The notes: generated by a model from the letters alone, not told the origin. Positions 37,413-47,750 are shown, numbered from the stretch's first letter. The stretch: DNA of 64,000 nt from Lysobacter_I brunescens (GCF_042677005.1 NZ_JBHTIF010000001.1:1798001-1862000); one strand, 5' to 3'. A program made the numbers and translations.

Positions 37413-37784
37413 ATGCGCCACCAGAAGTCCGGACGCAAATTCAGCCGCACCAGCGCCCATCGCGAAGCGATGTTCCGCAACATGGCGGCCTCGCTGATCA
37501 AGCACGGCCTGATCCGCACCACGCTGCCGAAGGCGAAGGAACTCCGCCGCGTCGCCGAGCCGCTGATCACGCTGTCGAAGATCGATGGCGTTGCCAACCG
37601 CCGTCTTGCCTTCTCGCGCCTGCGCGACAAGGAAGCCGTCGGCACGCTGTTCACCACCCTCGGCCCGCGTTATCGCGAGCGTCCGGGCGGTTACCTGCGC
37701 ATCCTGAAGTGCGGTTTCCGTGATGGCGACAATGCGCCGATGGCCTACGTCGAGCTGGTCGACCGTCCCGAAGCCGCCGCCTGA
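37413..37784 (+). CDS. rplQ: 50S ribosomal protein L17
   Basis: Tunnel-exit region protein, 123 residues. It has MRHQKSGRKFSRTSAHREAM, MAASLIKHGLIRTTLPKAKE and GGYLRILKCGFRDGDNAPMA. It is the last gene of the alpha operon and is followed by an intrinsic terminator at 37853, which ends the ribosomal block. Confidence 0.98.
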   Translation: MRHQKSGRKFSRTSAHREAMFRNMAASLIKHGLIRTTLPKAKELRRVAEPLITLSKIDGVANRRLAFSRLRDKEAVGTLFTTLGPRYRERPGGYLRILKCGFRDGDNAPMAYVELVDRPEAAA

Positions 37785-37852
37785 TCGCTCCGGTGCCGGC
37801 CGGGCGATCGCCTGGCCAGCGCAGAGGCAGATGCGCAAACGTTCTAAGCATG

Positions 37853-37876
37853 ACCCCGGCGAAAGCCGGGGTTTTT
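37853..37876 (+). terminator. intrinsic terminator of the alpha operon
   Basis: ACCCCGGC-GAAA-GCCGGGGT followed by TTTT. The stem core equals the repeat palindrome at 7671-7690, which suggests that a repeat unit serves as the terminator. Confidence 0.88.
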
Positions 37877-37994
37877 GTTATTGTGGCATCGCAACATGGT
37901 TGACGGAGCGGCGTCAGGGCGCGACTCTGCAAGGCCGCCGGAACTTCGCAGCGCGCGCGCCGGTCAGTCCGTCATCCCGTCCATCGCCCATTCC

Positions 37995-38522
37995 ATGCCC
38001 ATGCAAGCCAATCCTCTCCGCTGGTCCTTCCGCCTCCAGTTCCTGCTGGGTTTTCTGGCATGCGCGGCGCTGATCGGTTTCGCCCTGTTCTCCCAGGAAG
38101 TCTGGGGACTGGTGCCATGTCCGCTTTGCATCTTCCAGCGCGTTGCCTTCGCTGCGTTGGGCGTGGTCTTCCTGTTCGGTGCGGCGTTCGCGCCGAAGGG
38201 TCGGTTCGGTCGCGGCAGCTTCGGGATGCTCGCGCTGCTTGCTGGCGCAGTCGGCATCTATATCGCCGGCAAGCATGTCTGGCTGACCACGTTGCCGCCC
38301 GACCAGGTTCCGGCCTGCGGGCCCACGCTGAGCTGGTTGCTGGAAAACAATTCCTACCTGCAGGTCTTCAGCACGGTGCTCAACGGTTCCGGCGAGTGTG
38401 CGAAGGTCGACTGGACCTTCCTGGGGCTCTCGATGCCGGCGTGGAGCCTCGTCTGGTTCATCCTGCTCACCCTGTTCGCCCTTTACGCCGCCTTCAAGCC
38501 GTCCCCCTCGACACCACGATGA
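37995..38522 (+). CDS. dsbB: disulfide bond formation protein DsbB
   Basis: Inner-membrane quinone-dependent oxidase that reoxidises DsbA. It has 175 residues and four hydrophobic segments. The first periplasmic loop has the active pair Cys42-Pro-Leu-Cys45 (LVPCPLCIFQR). The second loop has Cys108 and Cys135 (PACGPT and GECAK), giving the full four-cysteine relay. ATG 37995 (MPMQANPL) or ATG 38001 could be the start; the open frame before these is spacer. It lies between the rplQ terminator and aroG, 31 bp upstream of the latter. Confidence 0.95.
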   Translation: MPMQANPLRWSFRLQFLLGFLACAALIGFALFSQEVWGLVPCPLCIFQRVAFAALGVVFLFGAAFAPKGRFGRGSFGMLALLAGAVGIYIAGKHVWLTTLPPDQVPACGPTLSWLLENNSYLQVFSTVLNGSGECAKVDWTFLGLSMPAWSLVWFILLTLFALYAAFKPSPSTPR

Positions 38523-38553
38523 CACGACCATGACTTCGTTCAGGAAACACGCC

Positions 38554-39948
<1,395 letters not shown>

Positions 39949-39970
39949 CCGGAGCGCGCTTCGACAGGCA

Positions 39971-40007
39971 AAAAGAAACCCGCGGAAACGCGGGTTTCTT
40001 TTTTTGC
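39971..40007. terminator. bidirectional intrinsic terminator
   Basis: A stem of about 14 bp with a GAAA loop (AAAGAAACCCGCG and complement) has A-rich and T-rich flanks. It serves aroG on the + strand and the convergent gene at 40049 on the - strand. Confidence 0.92.
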
Positions 40008-40048
40008 GCTGCCCTGCCGAGCGATCGGTCAGGGCAGCACTGGGCGGA

Positions 40049-40861
40049 TCACTTCGACTCGCTGGCCTGGCTGGTGGCGGGCTTGGCGTCGCCGGGCTTC
40101 GGCGCGGCGGCCTGGGGCGCTGCCGCCTTGTTCACCAGGGTCTGGATCGCGGCCGGCAGGGCCACGGCGTCGGCCGACGGCGGGGTGGCGTCGTAGGCCG
40201 ACAGGCGGAAGACCTGGGTCATGCCGCCGACCTTGGCGCGGGTCAGGGTGGCGGCCTTCACGGCGCCGAACAGCTTGTACTCGTGGAAGTGCGAGGTCTG
40301 CTTCAGCTCGCCCATCGGCGTGCTGGCGGTCGATTCGGTGGACAGCAGCAGCTTGTCCTCGACGCCGTAGCAGTCGACGGTCTTCTTGCCGCTCTTCCAG
40401 GTGATCTCGACGCGTTGGCAGGGGCGGCCCTCGGAGTCGGACAGGCCGGTGGTGGTGGCCGATTCGATCAGGCTGGCGTCGCGCATCACGTACTTGGGCT
40501 CGAACGGCTCGATCTGGTCCTGGCGCTCCTTGCCTTCGAGGATGCGCGGGCCGCTCATCGGGTCCATCGACCAGACGATGTCGCCGTTGCGGCCGCTGCG
40601 GAACTCGCCGACGTTGGGGATCGTCATGGTCAGGGCGCGGTTCTTGCCGAGGCTGGCCATGCGCATGTCGGCCTTCATGCCGTTCTCGACGACTTCCATC
40701 GAACCGGTGAGGGTGCCGTCGCTTTCCTTTTCGACCGCCTTGCGGCCACCGATGGCCTTGATGTGGGCATCGAACAGGGCCTGCGGCTTGGGCAGGTCGG
40801 CGGCGGAGGCTGTGAACGGCAGGGCGAGGGCGAGGGCGGTGAGAGCGAGGTGTCGGGTCAT
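40049..40861 (-). CDS. secreted protein with a LolA/LppX-like fold, function unknown
   Basis: A 270-residue protein with a clear signal peptide (MTRHLALTALALALPFTASA, cleavage after ASA). The mature part begins PKPQALFDAHIKAIGGRKAV, a pattern seen in periplasmic beta-rich proteins related to lipoprotein-sorting factors. It continues with short beta strands and a DCYGVEDKLLLSTES segment, and ends in an Ala/Pro/Lys-rich linker without a membrane anchor. It lies 73 bp downstream of the S41 protease, probably the same transcript. Family assignment is tentative. Confidence 0.75.
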   Translation of the reverse strand: MTRHLALTALALALPFTASAADLPKPQALFDAHIKAIGGRKAVEKESDGTLTGSMEVVENGMKADMRMASLGKNRALTMTIPNVGEFRSGRNGDIVWSMDPMSGPRILEGKERQDQIEPFEPKYVMRDASLIESATTTGLSDSEGRPCQRVEITWKSGKKTVDCYGVEDKLLLSTESTASTPMGELKQTSHFHEYKLFGAVKAATLTRAKVGGMTQVFRLSAYDATPPSADAVALPAAIQTLVNKAAAPQAAAPKPGDAKPATSQASESK

Positions 40862-40934
40862 GTCGGAGTCCTGAGACGTCGTTGGGGGATCGGGTGGATG
40901 CGGGACGTGTTGTCGATTGTGCGCGAAAGGCGGG

Positions 40935-42257
40935 TCAGCCGGCGGTGCCCAGCCAGTCGATGGCGGCGTCGAGCACGGGATCGCCGCCCTTGGCCAGACT
41001 GGCTGCGCTCGGGCTGATCGGCTGATCGGGGATCACGCCGACGCCCTCGATGCGGCGCTTGAGCGGGTCGACGAAATCGGCGGTGGGGTACATCAGGCGG
41101 TCGCCGGAGGGCAGCGGCACGGCGGCGGCGGGCAGGGCCATGCCGGCGCTGGTGCTGCCGAAGATGCGGGCGCGGCCGACGGCCTGCAGGCTGGCGGGAA
41201 AGATGTCGGAGCAGCTGATCGAGCTGCGGTCGGTCAGGATCGCCAGCTTGCCGGTGTGGCGGCGGATCTCGCGGCCGTCGTCGCTGACCTGGCGCGGCAG
41301 GGCCATCAGCTGCAGCGTCTGGCCGTCGCCGAGGGTCATGGTGCCGAGCGAGGTCGGCTTCTCGAAGAACAGGCCGCTGACGGCGGTGAGGCTGGGGATC
41401 AGGCCGCCGCTGTTGCCGCGCAGGTCTAGGACCACGCCGTCGCAGGCGGGATTGTCGCGCAGGGCGTCGGAGAGCTTCTCGTAGACCGGCATGGCCCACT
41501 GGTTGAACTCGAAGTGCAGCGTGCAGCCGGTGCCGGCGCGGTCGATGCGGCGATGGCTGATGCGCAGCGGCATCGGCGGGAGGCCGGGCAGGGCGATGCT
41601 CTGCAGGGTCGGATCCGCTGTCGCCCCCACCTCCAGCGTGCGCGGCTTGCCTGCGCCGTCGCGCAGGCGTAGGGCGACGCGGCTGTCCGCTGCGATGCCC
41701 ATCACCTGTTTGTTGGCGCGGGAGAGCAGGATGGCTTCGCCCTGCCTGCGTGCGTTGGCGTCGAGTTCGACCATCGCCTTGAGCGCGCCGGCGACGTCGG
41801 TGCCATCGACGGCGTCGACCGACCAGCCCGCGCGGATGCCGGCCTTTTCGGCGGTGGAACCGGGCAGCACGCGTTCGACGAGCATCTGCTTGCCGACGAG
41901 GGCGAAGCGCAGGCCGGTGTCCGCGAGGCCGGGGGCCTGGGCCTTGCCCGATTCGGGCATGGCTTCGGACGGGATCAGCGAGAAATGCGAGGCCTTGAGA
42001 TCTTCGAGCAGCTCGTTGATCTCCTTGCGCAGCTGCCGGATGTCGGCAGCCGCCTCGATCTCGGGCTGGTGCTCGGCCTTCAGCGCGGCCCAGTCCAGGC
42101 CTTCGTGCTCGCCCTTGAAGCCGCTGTTCTGCAGGCGGTCCCAGACGACGGCGAAGGTTTCCCTGGGTTTGGCGTCGACACGGGGCGCGGTGTCCGCGCC
42201 GGCGACGCCGCTGGTGGACAGCGCGATCGCGAGCAGGGCAAGGACGGGACGTTTCAT
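40935..42257 (-). CDS. S41 family carboxy-terminal-processing-like peptidase
   Basis: A 440-residue exported serine protease of the tail-specific type. There is a signal peptide (MKRPVLALLAIALSTSGVAG), a helical N-terminal region, a PDZ-like part near residues 120-170 (VERVLPGSTAEKAGIRAGWSV), and the S41 core. The core has DGVVLDLRGNSGGL, and the nucleophile segment LTDRSSISCSDIFPASL replaces the usual GSASASE form. It lies between DUF6671 and the LolA-like gene on the same strand. Substrate is unknown. Confidence 0.88.
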   Translation of the reverse strand: MKRPVLALLAIALSTSGVAGADTAPRVDAKPRETFAVVWDRLQNSGFKGEHEGLDWAALKAEHQPEIEAAADIRQLRKEINELLEDLKASHFSLIPSEAMPESGKAQAPGLADTGLRFALVGKQMLVERVLPGSTAEKAGIRAGWSVDAVDGTDVAGALKAMVELDANARRQGEAILLSRANKQVMGIAADSRVALRLRDGAGKPRTLEVGATADPTLQSIALPGLPPMPLRISHRRIDRAGTGCTLHFEFNQWAMPVYEKLSDALRDNPACDGVVLDLRGNSGGLIPSLTAVSGLFFEKPTSLGTMTLGDGQTLQLMALPRQVSDDGREIRRHTGKLAILTDRSSISCSDIFPASLQAVGRARIFGSTSAGMALPAAAVPLPSGDRLMYPTADFVDPLKRRIEGVGVIPDQPISPSAASLAKGGDPVLDAAIDWLGTAG

Positions 42258-42470
42258 TGCAGAGGCACTCCTGGGGACGGTCCTGGTGGGGCGGCGACCG
42301 GCGCGGTGCCGGTCTTCATGCCGTCAGGACGAGGCGGTCGGCCTGCATGTGACCATGACCGATGGCACGGGTCGCCATGATCGCGGATGCCACGCTGGCG
42401 GCAAGCGCCACAGGTCATGGTGGGGGCGGTCCCTCCCGATCCGGATCGTGCAGGGCCCGCGCGCCGATGC

Positions 42471-43334
42471 TCATGGATTGCACAGATCGCACTGCGCCGG
42501 GTCGGCCTCGGTGAGGCCGTCGCTGCGGCCGCGCACGTCGCGGAATCCGCAGGCGCTGCAGGACGCGACCTCCGACAGCGTCGCCGCCGTGGGCGCGCCG
42601 CAGTCGCCGCAGGGCAGCCCGGGCTGGGCGCCGGTCTGGCCGAAGCCCGGGGATCGGCACTGCGGGCAGCAGGTGCCGGCGCGGGCCACCAGGCGTTCGG
42701 CCAGCAGCGCGATCCGCTGCATGCGCGTGGGATTCATGTGCGCGCGCAGGTCGCTCTCGACCCAGGCCTGACCATCGGGCGAGGCGCGCCGGCATGCGTC
42801 GATCGCTGCGTCCAGGGCTGCGCCGTCGCGGAGCCCCTTGTGGATCGTGCTGCCGGGCACGAACGGCTCGCTGCGCACGATCAGCGCATGCTCCGGGAAG
42901 CCGAAACGGCGCAGCTCCGCCTCATCCAGCGTGTCTCCGGCCTTCAGCAGGCAACCGCCGTAGCGCGCCTGGTGGCTGTCCAGCCATTCCGCGATCACCA
43001 GCCCGCGTGTGTCGTCCACCAGCACGGCGATCTCGCGATGCAGGGGCAGGAAGCCGACCACCGGGTGCGGGCCGAAACTGCCCTCGGTCGCCAGCCCCAG
43101 TGGCAGCCCGGTCGCGGCCATGCCCAGGCGGGCCTTGGCGATCGCCGCCTCGAGCGCCGGCAATCGACGCTCGATCTCGCCGCTGAAGGTACCGAGGGCG
43201 TCGGTGTCCACGCCCTCGGCCGTGATCACGCGCGCGCCGATGGCGGCGAAGGCCGGGGCCAGGGCCTCGGCCTTGCCATGCAGGGTCGCCAGTGCGATGG
43301 CCGTGCCGGCGTAGGGATGTCCTGCGTCGGTCAT
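42471..43334 (-). CDS. DUF6671 protein with C-terminal zinc ribbons
   Basis: A 287-residue cytoplasmic protein. The N-terminal 220 residues match the DUF6671 pattern: ALATLHGKAEAL, VDTDALGTFSGEIER, AKARLGMAATGLPLGLATEG, FGPHPVVGF and ESDLRAHMNPTRM. The last 65 residues hold four CxxC pairs (CPQC, CGDC, CSAC, CDLC), consistent with two zinc ribbons. ATG 43334 is used; GTG 43346 overlaps the stop of the upstream dehydrogenase gene as GTGA and is an equally possible coupled start. Function is unknown; the neighbours suggest co-expression with isocitrate dehydrogenase. Confidence 0.82.
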   Translation of the reverse strand: MTDAGHPYAGTAIALATLHGKAEALAPAFAAIGARVITAEGVDTDALGTFSGEIERRLPALEAAIAKARLGMAATGLPLGLATEGSFGPHPVVGFLPLHREIAVLVDDTRGLVIAEWLDSHQARYGGCLLKAGDTLDEAELRRFGFPEHALIVRSEPFVPGSTIHKGLRDGAALDAAIDACRRASPDGQAWVESDLRAHMNPTRMQRIALLAERLVARAGTCCPQCRSPGFGQTGAQPGLPCGDCGAPTAATLSEVASCSACGFRDVRGRSDGLTEADPAQCDLCNP

Positions 43335-43342
43335 CGCTGTGC

Positions 43343-44860
43343 TCACTCGCCCTGGGCCTGGGAATAGCCGCGCACGCCGTCGAAGGCATGCAGGTGTTCG
43401 GTCTTGATCGCGTCGAAGCCCGCTTCGGCGATGCGCAGCAGCAGGTGCGCGATGGCCCGGCCATCGACCGTCTCGCCGACCGCCGGGAAGCGGCAGCGCC
43501 AGTGGTCGGTGCGCAGGGTCTGCGGATTGCCTTCGGGGTAGACCTTCACGCCGCGGTTGGTGATCAGCGCGAGGCGGAAGTCCGGCCCGGCGAGGCCTTC
43601 GAGCGCCGCGCCGAGCGCGTTCGGGTCGCGGCCTTCGGCGTCCCAGTGCAGGAAGACGTCGACGCCGACCAGGGTCTTGCGTGCGCGGGTGCGCACCGGC
43701 GCGTCGCTGCGTTCGGCGGGCAGGGCGGTCGGCGCCTGCTCGGGATAGTCGACCGCCGGCATGCGGCTCGGGCGCTGGCCCAGGCGCGCGATCACCGCCT
43801 CGGCGAAGCCACGGGTGCCGACGCGCTGGCGGCTGGTGCCGTCGCGGAAGATGTCGCCGGTGTGGATGCCGTCCTCCAGCGCACACAGCCAGGCGTTGTG
43901 GATGTCGGTGGCCGGTTTCGCGCGGCCGAGGTGGACCAGCATCATCACCGCCGACAGCAGCAGGCCCGAGGGGTTCGCGATGTCCTGGCCGGCGATGTCC
44001 GGCGCCGAGCCGTGCACGGCCTCGAACATCGCGACATCGCGGCCGATGTTGGACGAACCGGCCAAGCCGATCGAGCCGGCCACTTCGGCGGCCACGTCGG
44101 ACAGGATGTCGCCGTAGAGGTTGGGCGTGACCACCACGTCGAAATCGGTCGGCCGGCTGGCCATGCGCGCGGTGCCGATGTCGATGATCATGTGGTTCGC
44201 GGCGATGTCGGGATATTCCGCCGCGATCTCGTCGAAGACCCGATGGAACAGGCCGTCGGTGAGTTTCATGATGTTGTCCTTGCTCATGCACGTCACCTTC
44301 TTCCGCCCGTGCGCGCGGGCGTACTCGAAGGCGTAGCGCACGATGCGCTCGCAGCCGGGCCGCGTGATCAGCTTCAGGCACTGCACGACTTCATCGGTCT
44401 GCCGGTGCTCGATGCCGGCGTAGGTGTCCTCCTCGTTCTCGCGCACGATCACCACGTCCATCTTCGGATGCAGCGCGGTCACCCAGGGGTGGTAGGAGAC
44501 GCAGGGGCGCAGGTTCGCGTACAGGCCGAGGGTCTTGCGCAGGGTCACGTTCACCGACTTGTAGCCGCCGCCCTGCGGGGTGGTGATCGGGCCCTTGAGG
44601 ATGACCTTGTGCGCGTCGATCGCCTGCCAGGTGTCCTCGCCGATCCCGGCCATCAGCCCGGCCTCGTAGGCCTTCAGGCCGACGGTCACCGGGTGGAAGG
44701 CCAGCGCCGGGTCCGCCGCCTTCAGGATGGCGAGCGTGGCGTCCATGATCTCCGGGCCGATGCCGTCGCCGGGGGCGACCGGGATGGTGCGGGCGGGCAG
44801 CACGGCGGGCTGGTAGGCGGTTTGCGATGCTTCGGGTTTGATCTGGGCATTCATTTTCAT
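43343..44860 (-). CDS. icd: isocitrate dehydrogenase, Thermus-type with C-terminal extension
   Basis: Oxidative decarboxylase of isocitrate in the TCA cycle. Of 505 residues, the first 350 form the isopropylmalate/isocitrate dehydrogenase fold: PVAPGDGIGPEIM, the substrate loop SVNVTLRKTLGLYANLRP, ENEEDTYAGIEHR, DIGTARMA, NLYGDILSDVAAE, and EAVHGSAPDIAGQDIANPSG. About 150 extra C-terminal residues match the subdomain found in Thermus-like enzymes. NAD or NADP use cannot be settled here. It is divergent from the regulator at 44934, with an inverted repeat between them. Confidence 0.9.
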   Translation of the reverse strand: MKMNAQIKPEASQTAYQPAVLPARTIPVAPGDGIGPEIMDATLAILKAADPALAFHPVTVGLKAYEAGLMAGIGEDTWQAIDAHKVILKGPITTPQGGGYKSVNVTLRKTLGLYANLRPCVSYHPWVTALHPKMDVVIVRENEEDTYAGIEHRQTDEVVQCLKLITRPGCERIVRYAFEYARAHGRKKVTCMSKDNIMKLTDGLFHRVFDEIAAEYPDIAANHMIIDIGTARMASRPTDFDVVVTPNLYGDILSDVAAEVAGSIGLAGSSNIGRDVAMFEAVHGSAPDIAGQDIANPSGLLLSAVMMLVHLGRAKPATDIHNAWLCALEDGIHTGDIFRDGTSRQRVGTRGFAEAVIARLGQRPSRMPAVDYPEQAPTALPAERSDAPVRTRARKTLVGVDVFLHWDAEGRDPNALGAALEGLAGPDFRLALITNRGVKVYPEGNPQTLRTDHWRCRFPAVGETVDGRAIAHLLLRIAEAGFDAIKTEHLHAFDGVRGYSQAQGE

Positions 44861-44867
44861 GACTCGA

Positions 44868-44893
44868 AATACATGAAATTAGTGTCATGTATT
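44868..44893. promoter_or_regulatory. palindromic operator candidate
   Basis: AATACATGA (44868-44876), 8 bp, then TCATGTATT (44885-44893), a perfect 9-bp inverted repeat in the 73-bp divergent region. It is AT-rich in a GC-rich genome and sits over the likely promoters of both genes (TAGAAT at 44903-44908 is a -10 candidate for the regulator). It is the expected kind of site for a dimeric winged-helix repressor. Confidence 0.65.
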
Positions 44894-44933
44894 CTTTGTC
44901 GCTAGAATGCCGATGTCAAGTGGAGAATCTGGC

Positions 44934-45254
44934 ATGTCTGGGAAAGAAACCGCGCCGGGGGGGTGGACCTTCCTCAGCAATCACACGCATGTGCTGGTCT
45001 GCCTCGCGGGCCAGGGCGACCCGACCGTGCGCGACATCGCCCAGCAGGTCGGCATCACCGAGCGCGCAGTGCTGCGGATCGTGTCCGAGCTGGAACAGGC
45101 AGGCGTGCTGACCCGTGAGCGCGACGGTCGCCGCAACCGCTACCGGATCGATGCGGAAGTGCCGCTGCGCCATCCGCTGGAGGCGCACTGCCGCATCGGC
45201 GACCTGCTGTCGCTGGTGCAGGCGCGGGACGTCGAGCCACCGTCGGCTGGCTAG
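44934..45254 (+). CDS. small winged-helix transcriptional regulator
   Basis: A 106-residue DNA-binding protein. It begins MSGKETAPGGWTFLSNHTHV. The helix-turn-helix is TVRDIAQQVGITERAVLRIVSELEQAG (about residues 31-57), followed by a wing, LTRERDGRRNRYRI. The tail LRHPLEAHCRIGDLL is shared by a family of short MarR/HTH_24-like regulators. GGAG lies 8 nt before ATG 44934; ATGs at 44907 and 44913 have no ribosome site. It is divergent from icd, so autoregulation and control of icd-DUF6671 are likely but inferred. Confidence 0.85.
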   Translation: MSGKETAPGGWTFLSNHTHVLVCLAGQGDPTVRDIAQQVGITERAVLRIVSELEQAGVLTRERDGRRNRYRIDAEVPLRHPLEAHCRIGDLLSLVQARDVEPPSAG

Positions 45255-45287
45255 ACCGCTGTTCCACAAGGGCGGGACGTCAGGCGC

Positions 45288-46070
45288 TCAGGGCTGCGTC
45301 GCCAGCTGCCAGGCCTGGCGCGCGATCAGCGCCAGCACGATCACCAGAAACACCGCGCGCACGAAACCCTGGCCGCGCTTGATCGCCATGTGGCTGCCGA
45401 TGTAGCTGCCGATCATGTTGCCGATGATCAGCGGGATTGCCAGCGTCCACAGCACGAAGCCGCCCAGGGCGAGCACGGTCCAGGAGCTGAGGTCGGCCGC
45501 GACATTCGTCGTCTTCGATACCGCCGAGGACTTCAGGAAATCCAGGCCGAGGAAGCTGACGAAGGCGAAGACCATGAGCGTGCCGGTGCCCGGGCCGATC
45601 AGGCCGTTGTAGAAGCCGGTGGCGGCGCCGATCGCCACGGCCGCCATCGTCTCGTGCTTGGGATGGAAACGACGGTCCTCGCGCAGGCCGAGATCCTTGC
45701 GGAACACGGTGTAGATCGCGAGCACGACGCAGATCGCCAGCACCGTCCACTTCAGCACCTCGCCGTCGATGCGCTTGGCCAGCTGCACGCCGACCGCCGA
45801 TGCCGACAGCGCGGCGATGCAGGCCGGCACGAGGATGCGGCGCTCGACCTTGATCCTGCGCAGGTAGTTCCAGGCCGCGACGCTGGTGCCCATGATCGAG
45901 CTGGTGCGCTGCGTGCCGATCGCCTGCAGGATGTGCAGCTGCGGGTGCAGGTTGAGCATCGCCGGCGTGAGGACCAGCCCGCCGCCGCCGACGATGCTGT
46001 CGATCAGCCCGGCCGCAAAACCGGCGAGCGCAGTGAGCAGCCACAACGTGGCGTCGAGTTCGATAGACAT
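45288..46070 (-). CDS. TauE/SafE family membrane permease
   Basis: A 260-residue inner-membrane protein with about eight hydrophobic segments. The family pattern is clear: GFAAGLIDSIVGGGGLVLTP near the start, IGTQRTSSIMGT, and the repeat GAATGFYNGLIGPGTGTLMV in the second half. Members export sulfite, sulfonates or related organic anions; the substrate here is unknown. Its start is 10 bp from the amidase stop, so both are probably in one unit. It is convergent with the regulator at 44934. Confidence 0.92.
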   Translation of the reverse strand: MSIELDATLWLLTALAGFAAGLIDSIVGGGGLVLTPAMLNLHPQLHILQAIGTQRTSSIMGTSVAAWNYLRRIKVERRILVPACIAALSASAVGVQLAKRIDGEVLKWTVLAICVVLAIYTVFRKDLGLREDRRFHPKHETMAAVAIGAATGFYNGLIGPGTGTLMVFAFVSFLGLDFLKSSAVSKTTNVAADLSSWTVLALGGFVLWTLAIPLIIGNMIGSYIGSHMAIKRGQGFVRAVFLVIVLALIARQAWQLATQP

Positions 46071-46080
46071 GGGCGGCGGC

Positions 46081-47676
46081 TTATTTCAACGACAGCGATG
46101 CGCGGAAGCCCGGCGGTTTGCGATGCCGCGTCGCGCGTTCGTAGTCGTAGGCCAGCGCGATCAGCCGCGCTTCGCTCCACGCGCCGCCGAGGAAGGCGAT
46201 GCCGACCGGCAGGCCTGCGACATCGCCCATCGGCACGGTGAGGCTGGGCGTGCCGGCGACCGCAGCGACGCCGTAGCCGGCACCGGTGAAGTGGTCGCCG
46301 TTGACCGGATCGATCGGCCAGGCCGGCGACGTGGTCGGCGCGACGAGGGCGTCGAAGCCGCCGTCCGCCAGCGTCGCTTCGATGCCTTCGGTCGCGGCGA
46401 GCCGACGCGCCTTCGCACGGGCGTCGAGATAGGCCTTGTCGCTCAGCTGACCCTTCGCCTCGGCCATCACGAACAGCTCCTGCGCGAACCACGGCATCAC
46501 CTTGTCCGCGTGGGTCTTGTTGTATTCGATCAGCGCGGCGAGCGAGGCCGCCGGCGCGCCGCTGTCGGCGAGATAGCGGTTCAGGCCGTCCTTGAACTCG
46601 TGCAGCAGCACCTCGAATTCCGCATCGCCCCAGCTTCCGGCCTTCGCGATGCTCGCATCCTGCACGTCCGCACCGGCGTCGCGCAGGGCCTGCAGCGCGC
46701 GCTCGAACGCGGCGTCGACGCCCGGTTGGTAGCCGGTGGCCGCGCGCAGCACGCCGATGCGCGCGCCCTTCAATGCACCGGGCTTCAGCGCGGCGGCATA
46801 CGGTGCGATGCGTGCCGTTTCCGTCGCGGCATCGGCCGGATCGCTGCCGGCGATCGCATCGAGCAGGTGCGCCGCATCGGCGACGCTGCGGGCCATCGGC
46901 CCGGCGGTGTCCTGCGAGGCCGAGATCGGGATGATCCCGCTGCGGCTGACCAGTCCGACGGTCGGTTTCAGGCCGACCAGGCCGTTCACCGCCGACGGGC
47001 AGAGGATGCTGCCGTCGGTCTCGGTGCCGATGGCGACGGTGGCGAGATTCGCGGCGATCGCGCTGCCGCTGCCGGAACTGGAGCCGCAGGGCGAGCGGTC
47101 GAGCACGTACGGATTCTTCGTCTGCCCGCCGCGCGAACTCCAACCCGAGGTCGAGCGCGTCGAGCGGAAGTTCGCCCACTCGCTGAGATTGGTCTTGCCC
47201 AGGATCACCGCGCCGGCCGCGCGCAGTTTCGCGACGAGGAAGGCGTCGGCTTTCGGGCGATGCATCGCCAGCGCCAGCGAGCCGGCCGAGTTGATCATCG
47301 GCGTCGCATCGATGTTGTCCTTCACCAGCACCGGGATGCCGTGCAGCGGTCCGCGCAGCTTGCCGGCCTTGCGCTCCGCGTCGCGCGCCTGTGCTTCGCG
47401 CATCGCCTCGGGATTGAGTTCGATCACCGCGCCCAGCGTCGGCCCGGCATCGTCGATCGCGGCGATGCGATCGAGGTAGGCGCGGGTCAGCGTTGCGCTG
47501 TCGAGCCGGCCGTCGCGCATCCGTGTCTGCAGGTCTTCGACGCTGGATTCCTCGAAGGCGAAGGCGGGCAGGGGCGTCGTCGAAGACGGTTTGCCCTGCG
47601 CTGTCGGCGCGTCGCTGCCTGTGCAGCCGGTGAGGACAAGAAGGCAGGCCAGCAGGAGCGGGGAGCGCCGGAACAT
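46081..47676 (-). CDS. amidase-signature family lipoprotein
   Basis: A 531-residue amide hydrolase. The N-terminus is a lipoprotein signal (MFRRSPLLLACLLVLTGCTG, lipobox LTGC), so the enzyme is likely anchored in the periplasm. The Ser-cisSer-Lys triad is visible: Lys in VLVKDNIDA, the cis-Ser in CGSSSGSGSA and the nucleophile in GTETDGSILCPS. AVAGTPSLTVPMG and GLPVGIAFLGG follow near the end. The start at 47676 gives the signal peptide. It lies between the DUF2127 gene and the TauE permease; joint function is speculative. Confidence 0.92.
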   Translation of the reverse strand: MFRRSPLLLACLLVLTGCTGSDAPTAQGKPSSTTPLPAFAFEESSVEDLQTRMRDGRLDSATLTRAYLDRIAAIDDAGPTLGAVIELNPEAMREAQARDAERKAGKLRGPLHGIPVLVKDNIDATPMINSAGSLALAMHRPKADAFLVAKLRAAGAVILGKTNLSEWANFRSTRSTSGWSSRGGQTKNPYVLDRSPCGSSSGSGSAIAANLATVAIGTETDGSILCPSAVNGLVGLKPTVGLVSRSGIIPISASQDTAGPMARSVADAAHLLDAIAGSDPADAATETARIAPYAAALKPGALKGARIGVLRAATGYQPGVDAAFERALQALRDAGADVQDASIAKAGSWGDAEFEVLLHEFKDGLNRYLADSGAPAASLAALIEYNKTHADKVMPWFAQELFVMAEAKGQLSDKAYLDARAKARRLAATEGIEATLADGGFDALVAPTTSPAWPIDPVNGDHFTGAGYGVAAVAGTPSLTVPMGDVAGLPVGIAFLGGAWSEARLIALAYDYERATRHRKPPGFRASLSLK

Positions 47677-47750
47677 GCGATGCGTTCGGGATAGGGCGGG
47701 CGCCCAGCATTGCCCGCGCGCGTCCGGGGCACAAGCGCGGCGTTTGGCTC

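Noticed and set aside
40004..41017. Large + strand frames over 40004-41017 and 41491-42771
   Set aside because: They are reverse shadows of the secreted LolA-like gene and the S41 protease, which have signal peptides and family motifs.
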